A DNA stretch of 64,000 nucleotides, from assembly GCF_012273895.1 (NCBI RefSeq), contig NC_052122.1, positions 4,712,001 to 4,776,000 of the forward strand, given 5' to 3'. The position numbers and the translations under genes were made by a program. Source of the stretch: Zerene cesonia. Lineage: Eukaryota; Arthropoda; Insecta; Lepidoptera; Pieridae. Shown one piece after another: positions 51,277 through 63,200 of the stretch (position 1 is its first letter; each line of letters begins with the position of its first letter). The notes beneath the pieces were generated by a model. The model saw only the letters and a list, made by a program, of their open reading frames with translations, was not told the DNA's origin and did no database searches.

Positions 51277-52843
51277 TTTTTCGTTGGTTCAAAGAGGAAA
51301 AAAACTGAAAAAGAAAAAATCCATATAACGAAATATTTTTTTCAATTAACAAAACCACAAAAATTGTTACATGTCTGCTAATTTCAGTATCATAAGTACT
51401 CGCATATTTTTGGAGCGACGTTCTGTTACGACGTTTAGCATTTGTAGGGAATATCGTATCATATGCGGATGTACTCGGCTTGGACCCGAGTAAGGTGTTT
51501 GCGTACACTCACACAAAACACGAGCGAGCTCGTAAAAATCTGTTAACATTTATTCAGGAAGAAATTGTCGAAAATATGCGCATTTTTCAATATTCCTTCT
51601 TGCTCAATTTATTCAGACAATTTTTATTGGAAGAGTATGATAATCAGAAGTTACCTAAGTGTTTTGACACGTCAATCAATAAATTATATGTATTTAATAA
51701 ACAAACAACAATAAACAATAATTTATTTATCAAAACATTTTGTTACATATATGTAGATTAAGAACCCTTGCTCCCACACTAGCATTCCCTGTGACGTGGG
51801 AACAAGTTTCTTCCGGTAGGTTTAAAAAAGTGCAACTTTACTAATTATAGATTACAAAATAAATAAATTAATGCTGCTATACTACTTATTACAATTTTGT
51901 ACGTATTAGTGTGCCTCTCTGTGTATGTGTGTGTGTGTGTGTGTGTGTGAGCGTTTTGGTAGAGGAAATCCTCGGTTCGCGTCACCGACATGCTAATGAT
52001 AATAGTATATCTATAGCTATGGAGAGCCAGACTAGCGCACGCACAGTAGCAACTTGAATTCATTGAAATTCGTGTAAATATAAATACTATGTATAATTAA
52101 GATAATTGTATATTAATTATTTTTTCAACCACTTTGTATTTATATTTTGTTCATGATTTGTTTAACCCATCATATGTAACTAATAAATAAAACATAAAAA
52201 ATTTTTGCATATAGTTTAAATTACTCTCAACTTAATAGTTCCGTTTTCACTTCTATCGGCAGTCCCACGACTGCTAGTTTTTTTTTTTTATATACACACC
52301 GTTTCAGTTCAGTTAGACGTCATATTGATTTTATCATATTATCAATTGTTCTCTTCAAAGATATGTTAATGCCGTACTGTATCAGATGGCCATTAAGTAC
52401 CCTTAAAATTGTAGCATCACTTTCATCACTGTAAAAGATATGGTCTGCATAAATATGTACGGCATCATTTTTTCCTGATTTATCTATGTTAATACTATTT
52501 AAAACAAGGGATAAAATGTAGAAAACTGCTATTTTTCATTAAACTATGATGTTTAAACTTTTGAAATAATTTTCAAAATTTCAGTTTTTGCATTTTTCTA
52601 TAATTTTTTTAGAACGGTTTCTTTTGAACGCAATACTATATGACAATTGTATTTTATAATATCATGTTAAAAGAAAAGTTCCCGTACAAGGTCAAATGAT
52701 TTTACAGCTCTATAAATCAAGAAAACGATGAAATTAAGATGATTATTGATATACATTCAAAAGAACAATCATTTTTTGACGGCATTACTTTTAATAGTAC
52801 TTTTGAGTGCTAGATAATGTTTTGGAACCGAAGCCGTACTTTT

Positions 52844-53305
52844 TCAAATCACCCCCTGGACTACGGAAAGAGAGGGGATTGCAACCGTCTATTTTCTCCC
52901 CTTGTCGCATGATTTTTGTACGGCGTTGCGGAATAATGGATTAGAAGCAGTATTGAAATAGTATTACGCAGATGCCGTACAAAATCAAATGACCAAATTT
53001 AGCCCGGTAATTGTCGGAAAATAAAAAATAAATCCGACTTTGTGGCGCACCATTTTTTTACGGCACTGCGCGTTTTCTTATTATTTTTAATGGATCTTAT
53101 CGGTTGTAAGAATGCCGTACAAAAATATGTGACCAAAATGTACTCACTCTTACCTGTACTTTTGAATTCTCACCTGCACTCAGTTGGACAGCTTACAAGT
53201 GACGGCATAGTGCTGAATCTTATTATTTTATGCTCTTATATCGTTCTAGATAGGTCACCTGGTGGTTCAAATGACCCGTAATTTTTTCTATACGGGCCTG
53301 TAGTC
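52844..53305 (-). repeat. Right terminal inverted repeat
   Basis: Reverse complement of the left arm, ending GGGCCTGTAGTC. Confidence 0.88.
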
Positions 53306-53392
53306 TATATATTATAATCTGGCATTATGGCTCACACCCAAAAATCAGAGATTACAATGCAATCTGTATTCTTTTTTATAAATGCGATAAAA

Positions 53393-53530
53393 ATTGCCTA
53401 TATGTTATTCCAGTTGTCCAGCTATCTACGTACCAAATTTCATTGCAATCGGTTCCGTTGTTTATTGCGTGAAAGAGCAACAAACACATCCATACTTACA
53501 AACTTTCACATTTATAATATTAGTGGGAAT
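53393..53530 (-). mobile_element. Partial Helitron, Lep1-like, reverse orientation
   Basis: It contains the reverse complement of the family core (TATGTTATTCCAGTTGTCCA, GCTATCTACGTACCAAATTT, then CATTTATAATATTAGT). The CTAG end is missing. It lies about 90 bp outside the right end of the long-inverted-repeat element. Confidence 0.6.
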
Positions 53531-53984
53531 ATGATTTCAGTATCAGAATTATATCATTACCACATACGAAGGAAAACGCAACGCACATTATAATGTACGT
53601 TCTTATTAAACTTTTCCATGAATTGGATTTAATTTGAAAATATATATAAACAAACTAGCCTTTGCTCTCATGGGTAGGTTTTCGAAGAGCCGGTTTTATT
53701 ACCATTTTAGATGAGATGTCGACTACTATTAACTATTGCAAAAAAATTCTCTCTTTATTTTTAAAGTCATATAATAAAATAAAAAAATATCTCCTATTAT
53801 ATATATGGGTAGCCTCCCTTAAATATATAACCTATAGTTGAAACTAATATTGTTATATCGCTATGTAAAATAATCAAATCTGCCCAGTAGTTTTTACGTG
53901 ATGATAAATAGATACATACAAAAAAACATACAAAAATACAAAAAATAAAAATCACAAACACACACAATATATATATGTCACAGT

Positions 53985-54300
53985 CGGCTATGCAGCTAGT
54001 GGGTCGCCTGATGGTAAGCGCTACCACCGCCCATGAAATTCTCCAAATGGGAGAGGCATTAGGTCCATTGCATTAGGACTTTAAATTGGGAAGGGATTAA
54101 GAAAGGATTGATGAGGGGAATAATGGAAAGGACTGGGACGGGTAAGAAAATGGATATGGGCCTCCGGCTCCCCCACTTACCGTACGAAACACAATAGCAT
54201 GCTATTATTTCACGCCGGTTTTTTGTGGGGGTGTGGTACTTCCCCGGTGCGAGCTGGCCCAATTCGTGCTGAAGCTTGCTCGACTTCCACATACTAAATA
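53985..54300 (+). repeat. Copy of the CGCCTGATGGTAAGCG repeat family
   Basis: It begins GCTATGCAGCTAGTGGGTCG and CCTGATGGTAAGCGCTACCA, and continues through GGGCCTCCGGCTCCCCCAC, CACAATAGCATGCTATT and GGGGGTGTGGTACTTCCCC to GAGCTGGCCCAATTCGTGC. Closely parallel to 47970-48275. Confidence 0.75.
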
Positions 54301-57300
54301 GCAATTACTCTTTATAAAAGCTATTTATTTAATGTACAGCAATGGTCGGGTATGATAATAGGGCAATGAAAATCGGTTATGTTTTTTTTTATTTTTTTTA
54401 TTCATCTAACATCAAGTGCGTCCAAGTAAAACATTAAACACTAATACACAATCATTTTACATCAACTCATATTACCTTATATTTAAGAAAATAAGCGAAA
54501 TTTATAAGAATAAATTATAAAATAGGTAATAAAAATAAAACTAAATGAGATACAAAGACCTTGCAATCTTCTTAAGAAAAATAAGAGACGTAGTCATAAA
54601 ATGAGACGTAGATATGCACAAAATAAACTTAAGCTTATTCAATGCAAGTAATTTTATCTAGTGTTTGAAATATAATAACCAATGAAGCCTTGTTAGCATT
54701 CAATTTATAAACTAACTGAAGAGAACTTGTTATTTCGCGTTATTTCAAAGGAAAGTGATTTAATTCAAGCTGATTGAAATAATCCTATTTATAAATTGTG
54801 GCGCAAACAAAATCAAATAAAATGCAATCATCTTACGCTACTTGAGATTATACGGGTTGTCTACATGTGACCTCTATTATTATTTAATGTATAGTTATCG
54901 ATTATTATGCGTAATAAACATACAAGTATGTAATATTTTAAGCTTAATGATACATGAATGTTTCGTGTTATTAACTTGCACAAAAATAGAGAGTTATTAT
55001 AATTTTCTGACCCGTCCGTCGCCATAGAAACCGACGGGTGCACCCGTAGAAATTCAATTCGTTCAATAGCCCTGACTGGTTCCAAAATTTATATAAAAAT
55101 ATAGGGGAGTCGACTGACTAGACCATTTCCAAAAGTAGTAAAGGTGAGAAAAATAGAATATTGTCAGGTATGTACAAGAATATTCTTTCAGAGACTAACA
55201 TTGGATATAATTTTATCACATTAATTTAGAGCTAGGCTTCATTAAAAAAATAGTGGTCCAAACGTCTTTTTTAGAAAAAGTTAATAGTGTCATGGATGTT
55301 GTATGTTCATGATTACAATCCGCAACACTTAAGTGTTCCTTGCGCCTCATAACGATGTGGGCCGAAAATCTACCTCGCATTAGCGTATATATAACTGTAT
55401 AATGTATTTCATATGGCGAATGCGAGTATACTAACACATATTGTAGAAGTAAGTGCCGTACGGGCAGGAAACGCCATTACATAGAAATACGATTACGACC
55501 AGAGGCTTAGATAGGCCTCGGTCGAGCTCCTACTACAGGTAACCATTAATTTTTATAACATGTATTACTAAATCTACAATCTTTACAAATTACTCGTCCT
55601 CGACACATCAATCGACTGATAGAATTTCTATCTAACTCACGCGTATTATTTAAAACTTTACACTAAAACTTAGTTTAAAGACTCGAAATAGGCATTATAG
55701 CCAAAATACTAATGATATAAGCTAACTTATTTATCTAGTTTTAACATTTACCGATTAAAACACCTATACGTTGTTTAACTTCTAAATGTATGTATAAATC
55801 ATAATATAAAAGCGGGATATTTAAAATAAAATTTAGCTCGTTATGAATGGGTAGTCATACAGCGTAGCAGCTTATTCACAGGCTTATGAGGGAGCTGTCT
55901 ACGCGTTGCCTTGAATTATAGTATATGGATATTAAACGAGTCTACTATTTTCCCTGGATTAGGAGTAAATGCGATAGTACAGAAATGTAAAGGCTAGGTT
56001 TCCATCGTATAACGATTACAACTTAAAAATCGAGAATACATATGTATAAATAAAAATTAATAAGGCAAAGGAAAAACGTTGGTATAATGCATTATTTTAG
56101 CTAGTTGGTTTAATAGTTATCTACTTTTTTTTCATTTGATTTTTTTCTTTCGACGTCTACGTTGGTTAAATTTACTGTGTTGCTTACAATTGATTAGTAT
56201 TTAATAAACGTATTTTTCCCCGTGTACCTAGATCTCCTTAGATGGAGTCTATATTCTACACTGCTATGGAACTATTTATACACGTGCTACGATGCTCTGA
56301 CTACTGTAACAACCAATTGAGTAAGCTTCGTTCATTCCTTTCTTACAATCAATCTGTTAAAAACGAGACCATTATATGAACTACGTAATTTGAAATGCGA
56401 CTGTGAGATAAGATCGATTGTGGAATATGTACAAATGTGCTCAATGTGATTTACTTTTTAACTTGATTGAATGTTATTTTTCACAAAAGCGTGTGTGATT
56501 TCGCGCACAATATTTCGCCGCGTTTTAATATAAAATATGCAGGATAATATTTGATTAACCGCAAACATAGTGTCGCTACAGGATGGTCCTGTGATGGATG
56601 CAATCATTTGTTCATCGTACTTTATAGTCGTTAATATGTAAAATGTAAATATAAAGCTTCTATTACAACATTACAAATGATCAGTCTATATGCGAAACGA
56701 AGTAAATAAACACAACATAAATGTTAATAATATTATCCTCCTTCCAGGCTTTGCGTGTTCATCGTCTTAGACTTTTATAATGAAGATGCTTGCATCGGAT
56801 TTTTGATTTTTCAAACGAGCTCTCTCGACATGCTAATTGGATTGCCTGCCGATTGCGACTCGATCGCTTCAACGTGGCATAACCACAAACAATATCTACA
56901 CGCGTTTTGTGTATCGCATTCCGCCACGATAACGTAGTGTCGATTTGAACTGCACCAATGTGGGAATACTCGTTGAGATTAATTTCAAAGAGCACTTGAA
57001 TGGTCGTTTATAAATTGTTATTTTTATATAAAAATAAAAATGAAATAAAATATTATGAATTATATTTAAAAGGGTAATAATAGAATACGATTATTAATTT
57101 ATAATGTCAAATTCGGCAGTTTAGGAACCGCGAGCCCACTTCGAGATGGATAGAACGACACGCTAACAAACGTTACCGATACAGCTTAACAACCAATTAG
57201 CCAACGAAAGCTTATTACGTGCCGAACGTTTTATGTAGAAATAAACTTTCATGCGAGGATTTATAATCTTAATACCCGTCTCAGTATCTCGCATGCATCG

Positions 57301-58383
57301 TCTGAACAAGTTTATAACAAGTCGTCTGAAACTAGTTACAACTGCTTACAACTGAAGTGAATAAAAATTTTGGTACAAACAGCAAAAAGTTTTAATATTC
57401 GCACTTCAGTAACTATACTTGTTTACCGGTTTCCGTTGAACGTTGTTAGAGGTGTAACATTTCTCTGAAGCAAATAAACGGGTGGACATATTCGAATAAA
57501 GTATGCAGAAACGCTTATTTATGATTACACTTACCTACGAGTATATTATATAATAGGTCTGACTTTTCAATCCTTGGTTTAAGCTTTGTCTTTGTCAAAT
57601 ATCGTATAATGCAACCGTTTTTAAAATGTGTTGTAATTGTTCTTTACCATTTTACAGGTGTCATTTTTATGTTAATGAGTATGACAGTGAGCTTTAACTA
57701 ACGATTGAAAAATCGTCTCCAATACGAACATTATATGTAATCAACTACATTGTTACACACTGGCTAATTGACCAGCTGACATCCATATATCTAATATCTA
57801 GAATATCGAAAACGTGACCGGTACTAAAGACGCGTTCACAGGATATCTAATTAAAATTCGTTGTTGGAAACCCAATCTCTTAATATTAAAAATAAAATAT
57901 TCAAATACATAAAATCAAAATCAACTACTCGTGACTGTGTGAATGATATTTTACATTCAAAGCTATTATGATATTATGCTATTTGAACTGAAGCAATGCA
58001 ATTAATCCCAAATTACACACGTTCTACATGAAATATCTTAAATGTATAATAGTCATATTGAGCTATAGTAAATTTCGAAGATATGTTAAAATTATAATAC
58101 GATATGCGAACCTCTATTGAAACTCACATAAACTCCATTAATGACCACAAAGATCTAAGTGCTAGTTAAACGCTTAATTAAACATATGTATTAATAATAT
58201 AATTATGAGATAAACGTTGTAACGTTTTCAGTTTGATGATAAACACCGTATTCTCATAGTTCCTCGTCACGAAGACTCTATTATCGAATCGGCTTGTGTA
58301 TTTAACTCGGCAATACCTCAGCGGTAAATACAAAGATTCAAATCCAGATTAATTTATCCAAATGGATTGTTTTGTATCCTTAC
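54301..58383. other. fry: Non-coding part of the long furry intron
   Basis: AT-rich, no exon I could support. If the minus-strand exon at 58384-58511 belongs to a gene that continues, its downstream exons or 3' UTR would lie in this stretch, but none stood out. Confidence 0.4.
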
Positions 58384-58511
58384 TTGAAGGATTCGTCTGT
58401 AATGAGTTTCCTAAGTCGATGACTTTGTCCATGGCCTGGAGAATATACATAGAATTAATTGTGAGCTCTTTGCACAACTTCATGTCGGCCGCTCTGTTTG
58501 CACCCACGCGA
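58384..58511 (-). CDS. Internal exon of an unrecognised minus-strand gene (candidate)
   Basis: On the minus strand, an acceptor TATATCTCAG (ending at 58512) opens a 128-base exon closed by a strong donor GTAAGG (58383-58378). The enclosed frame has no stop: one base of a split codon, 42 codons, then one base. It reads RVGANRAADMKLCKELTINS and then MYILQAMDKVIDLGNSLQTN, a protein-like mix of helical, hydrophobic and charged residues quite unlike the surrounding AT-rich DNA. I do not recognise the family. It would be antisense to the long furry intron. No partner exon with matching phase was identified. Confidence 0.42.
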
Positions 58512-59912
58512 CTGAGATATAACGATACACCGCATAGATAAGTTTCAACGCATTTGACACACTTGCTTGTGTTCTACGTCCGAACCCCCAACTCGTTAAA
58601 AGTCAATGAACGGAACGCCAAGCGTTTCATTGTGAGGGGTTTGTTATGCCGTCTGTGATAAACATCGGCGCTGGAATGCTTTACTTTATGTGAAGGAAAT
58701 AATGTTTCAACCTGTTACAAGTTTTAAAGTAGATAGAATTGATTTATAAACTTTTACTATGGAATGATGTAAATATTCGTGATTGAATTCGTTAGAATTA
58801 ACCGTAGAAACCGTATTACAAGATACGGAAGAGAGATTCTGTTGCTTTTTTTTTTACAAATTTATTTGATAATAAAATTATATGATACGTTGAAAATAAT
58901 TATTTATGAGATTAAAACAGTTTGTTATCTTTGCTATATAACGAGCTGAAATAAATTTGTTTTACAATACATCGGATAAACCATTTCGAGGAATCTTATA
59001 TTGTATATTAAAATGAATTTGGTAGTTGTTGTCGACAAGTAAAAATTTTCATATCTATAACAACGTTTTCCACGTAACGTTCCACGTATGTTTGCTCGTA
59101 ATTTTAATTTGCTGTGTTGAAAATTATATTTAAATTCTCCCTGTTACTATTTTTTAGTCGCTTAAAGAATCTATTGCTATCATTCCATAGTTCGAGAGTT
59201 TACTTAAAAGTTAATTAAAAAGGTAGTGTTATTAATAAGAAAGCCATAAAGTGGGTCTCTTGTGAGGTATCATTACGCTCAGTCGCGTTCGGGCGGAGGA
59301 GTATGTTAACTTCGTGTAAAGACTTCATTTGATTGAACTTCGGTTTCGTAGACTGTTTACATTGTAGTCCAAGAGCTCATGGCTTGTAGTTTTCGTGCCG
59401 TACGTTATAATTTTCGTATGACCGATGAAATATCGAGCCATATTTTCGATCTTTTGGCTTCGAGTCTGAAGAATAAATGTTTGTTGTAAAGAGTTCTTAA
59501 TACTCAATAAATTTGCATAGTGCAAAGATGTAAGTGTACTATGCAAAGTGAAAAATAGTCGAATTACCAATTTTTGTAAGCTCTTAGACTATAGTAATAA
59601 CACCTCGGGGCAAAACAAAGTAAACTATTTGTAGATTAAACACGGGGAGAGTTGGAAATGTAGCAGCAATAGATTTTTAATTAACTCTATTCACAATTCT
59701 ATTATTTCGACATCAGACGGGAATTTTGTTAATGGGCCAAAAAATGTTGAACAATACGTTTAGTGTACTCAAACAACGGAATGTCTATTGCTGCTTTTCA
59801 CCGAAGGATTTACACGAAGTTTCGTAGCACACGTCTACGGGTAGACATACTCCTCCTTGATACACCCGTTTCAAAACATAGTCGTGCATACGTAGGGCTC
59901 CTTCCGTCCCCG

Positions 59913-60142
59913 TCATATGGCGCCGGAGTTGAGAACCCGCATCTCGACGTCATTGGAGGGGCCGGCGGAGGTGCTGGCCACGGCGGCGCTGGCCGCGGCG
60001 CCGGGGATCTGGCGGCGTTGCTTGCTGTTGTCGAACTTCCATCTGGTGATGAACGGCTCCTGCCTGCGTCGGCGGGAGCCCGGGGTCGCGGCGGTGGCGC
60101 TCGGCAGGTTGGTCGCCTCGGTGCAGTTGCTGATGAACGAAG
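59913..60142 (-). CDS. 3'-terminal exon of an unrecognised minus-strand gene (candidate, 75 codons + stop)
   Basis: A sharp GC-rich island in AT-rich DNA. On the minus strand, an acceptor TCTCTCTGCAG (ending at 60143) lies exactly at the GC boundary. The frame after it uses almost only C or G at third codon positions until a TGA at 59915-59913. The product ends in a basic segment (PGSRRRRQEPFITRWKFDNS, KQRRQIPG), an Ala/Ser stretch and a DVEMRVLNSGAI C terminus. The family is not recognised; a cytoplasmic tail of a membrane protein is one possibility. A 119-codon ATG frame also runs on the plus strand (59917-60276) but has poorer composition and runs past the island. Phase differs from exon 58384-58511, so the two are not simple alternatives of one donor. 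Confidence 0.5.
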
Positions 60143-60276
60143 CTGCAGAGAGACCTGTTGAATTATTGTCATGTTTGATCGAGTTTGGAACGGAATTTGA
60201 ACTTTTATTGAGGATGCGAATAACTGACCTAAATCGTTTCGTGCGCTTTACAGCGAGCGTGATCTCGGCCCAATGA

Positions 60277-63200
60277 ATGAACAGCGCTTAAAAGTTATTA
60301 ATATCTAAATAAATAAAATCAAAGACCCGAAAAAACTTCGAAATATATTTTAATGTATAAAATCGGTAGCGTATTGATTAAGGCTACGAGACAATTTACC
60401 GCCAACCAATGTAGGGCACACGTACATCTTTTAAAAGGTAAGCAGTCTTACTTGCAATTATAAGTTGATGCGAGAATGATAGGCGAATGTTAGTCGGGTG
60501 TCGGCTGTCAACGGGATCGGGTGTCTGTTAGGAGACCCCGATCATTAAACTTAAGAACTTGCTAAACTGGCGCACTTGAACAAACTTCGATAACCAAGTT
60601 TAAGATTCGTGCAAATACATTTTGCACCATTAGTTTGTTTTACTATAAAATGTTGTTATTACTAGATCTGGATAGAAACACTGAACAATTAAAAATTTTA
60701 CTTAATGTTTAATATTGTATGTTTTTGTAATTGCAGAAGTATAAGCTGTTAGTCAATGCATTCAACAATAATTTTATGTTTCGTATAGGTTTTGGAGTAT
60801 TTCAAAAAGTTCGGATGATATTCTATCACCTTTGTTGTTTTGAATTAAACAGAAATAAAGAACAACATCGGCCCTATAAAGAAACGTGGTATAAAATGTT
60901 ATACTGATCATATATGACTAATCAAAACATGCAAATGAACATGGTATAGCTTGCGATAAGTCTGGAATAACTATTTAAATTCTTAAACCTCGTATTCATG
61001 GTTAATTTTAGTTTAGCAACAAAGTAAATCAACATGTTGCAGACTTGGTCAATAACATCGTCAATATAATTCCCCCTTATTTGCTTGGTACAGTGCTCTA
61101 ATTTTTTATAGAACGAAACTAATGTAAGAGAGCATGGTTTATTCTCTGAAAAAAACGATTGTTATCTTTATAAGTAACTATGGACTTATATCCCTTGAGG
61201 TTAAATCTTTGAAATTAAAGAAAGTGAACATTCTCAAACTGTCTATAGATATAAAAACAATCATTCCGATACCGCCTAAACATTTCTCGAAAAATTTTCG
61301 TATTTTTCCAAGCCCTGTAGGCAGCAACACCTACATACATTACAACCTACCAATTCCCCTTAGAACTTACATAACGCTTAATAAGTACAAATTGAAGGTT
61401 CGAGATTAATAACTAATTAGCAGAGATAAATAATTAGTATATACACACTTGTCATAAATACAGAACTAATATAATGAATATGTTTTTTGTCGATTCTCGT
61501 AACAAAAAAATACAATTCATTTCGTATAACACAGCACAAATTAAATGAAATATCAATATGAAAACAGAAAATTAATGCATGTATAATAATACATGACGGT
61601 ATTTTCAGAATCCTTGCACAAATAAACGAATAATGAATTTTTTTATAAACTGCATTTTTCATTAAACGAGTATGATGGATAAGTCTGAATTTTTTATAAT
61701 ACAAGGAGTATGAGCAAATAAGGCCTGAAAAACATAATTGTATTAAGGATACATATTGCGTTCTAACATAATATGTATTTACCTATGGTGTATTAAAGCT
61801 GTAAATGCATTGCATTTAGGGATAGAACTTAGCCTGAGCGTGTGGAGGGTAATTGATAAATTGGAACTAATTTCGTCGAGTTATGTCAGAGTAGAGGATT
61901 TCTGATTGAATTAAGCCCATAATGCGTGGAGGTTTATATCGTAACAATCGTGCCGCCTAGACTTTGTTTCTGAAAAAAATAATAATGCACCATTACATAT
62001 GCCTGTGCCCTGTGCCCTGTAATATAATAATAATAATGCCATGTAACTTACGCCATTTAAGTGATCTCCATTATAAACCATATGCTTTTACCCACGAAAC
62101 GGCTTTAGTTTTTAGCTATCTAGCAGTTAGGAACATAGTCAGGTAACTTCCTATGAATATTTAAAATAATTGTTGGGACCAGTTAACGGAAAACCTTTGA
62201 CAACTGAACCTTTAGTAGTACTAAACATTCTTGAGAACTTTCCTTACAAATTATCGAAAACTTGTGCATGTCTTTTAAAATCACACATCACAAAGTTCAT
62301 AAAGTCGAAAGCCACCACGAAAGCGACGCATTCTTTAATAAGTTTTAGAATTCTTGTGCTCTTTCCATAATCATTAAATGTGTGATCTTTTAATCGATAC
62401 ACGAATATTAGTCACACATCATTTTTGGCTATTTATAAATATCAGAAAATAGATGTAATAACAGAAACTTTTCCGATAACAAGCTCACTAATTGATAAGC
62501 GTCTATAACGTGCTAATTAATTATTTGACATTTAGTAATATCAGTGTCTCTGTAGGCGAGGACGAGTTTCCTATCGATAATTACGAAAAAAAACACGTGC
62601 AAAATAAAGTATGACCCTTAAGAAAATAATATAGTACAGTCACGTACAGTAAGTACCTCGGGGCGATTGATAACTATCAAGCAAATTTTCCATGAGCTTT
62701 CTTTTGATAAGACGCTCAACTTTTTCCCTTAAGAAAATTCTCGATTCTGGTAACTTAACAAGGGTAGATGATATGAAATATGAAATGACGCAATAAAATA
62801 TTAATATCTGCCTCTTTTATTATTAAATGTCAAGGTAAAACGACAACCAAACTTTCTAATATTTCGAAATAAAAGGATGTTTGCTTAAGTACAGGACTTG
62901 ATCCGTATCTTACTTGTCTTTTGTAGTCGCGATTCTATTTAAAATGCTATTGTATTGTATTAAATGGTCACAACGTTACTTCGTATAACCATAGTTGTCA
63001 CTAAATATTACTGACTTTCATCTCAGTTTAGGTTAACGTCACATTTCAGAGCATTCCCTCTGCTATATTTATAACTGCCAGCCTATCAAACCACACGCCC
63101 GTCCAACACCGTCTAGACAATACATACATCATGAACTCATGCGCCATCAGTCAGTGTTTGTATTTCGGCAATCAAACCATGGCTCCATTAAAACGTATTT

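Larger units (their letters stand above)
50749..53305. mobile_element. 2.56-kb DNA transposon-like element with long terminal inverted repeats
   Basis: The left arm 50749-51209 and right arm 52844-53305 are near-identical inverted repeats of about 460 bp, starting GACTACAGGCCC. TA flanks both outer ends and may be a TA target duplication or part of the repeat. The 1.6-kb centre has no convincing transposase; the best frame (about 51480-51761) is not recognised. At least fifteen copies of a TGCCGTAC/GTACGGCA-type motif are spread through arms and centre. Arms this long suggest a foldback-type or non-autonomous cut-and-paste element of unknown superfamily. The few differences between arms (for example ACCACCGATAAG versus the reverse complement of the right arm, ACAACCGATAAG) point to recent activity. 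Confidence 0.88.

Noticed and set aside
51227..51549. Minus-strand frames inside the long-inverted-repeat element as a transposase
   Set aside because: Non-ATG starts, no DDE/DDD spacing or zinc-binding motif visible, and they overlap the better plus-strand frame.
56741..56937. Possible next furry exon after the acceptor TCCTCCTTCCAG at about 56747
   Set aside because: In the phase required by the exon ending at 44582 it meets a stop after seven codons, and nothing resembles the expected furry sequence. The longer frame there needs a different phase.
58349..58573. Extending the minus-strand exon at 58384-58511 to the full stop-to-stop frame (74 codons)
   Set aside because: The acceptor and donor inside it bound the protein-like part better, and the extensions look like read-through of intron sequence.
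59810..60172. 120-codon minus-strand Pro/Arg/Ala-rich frame over the GC island
   Set aside because: Typical shadow frame of a GC3-rich exon; the neighbouring minus frame has the proper acceptor phase and codon pattern.
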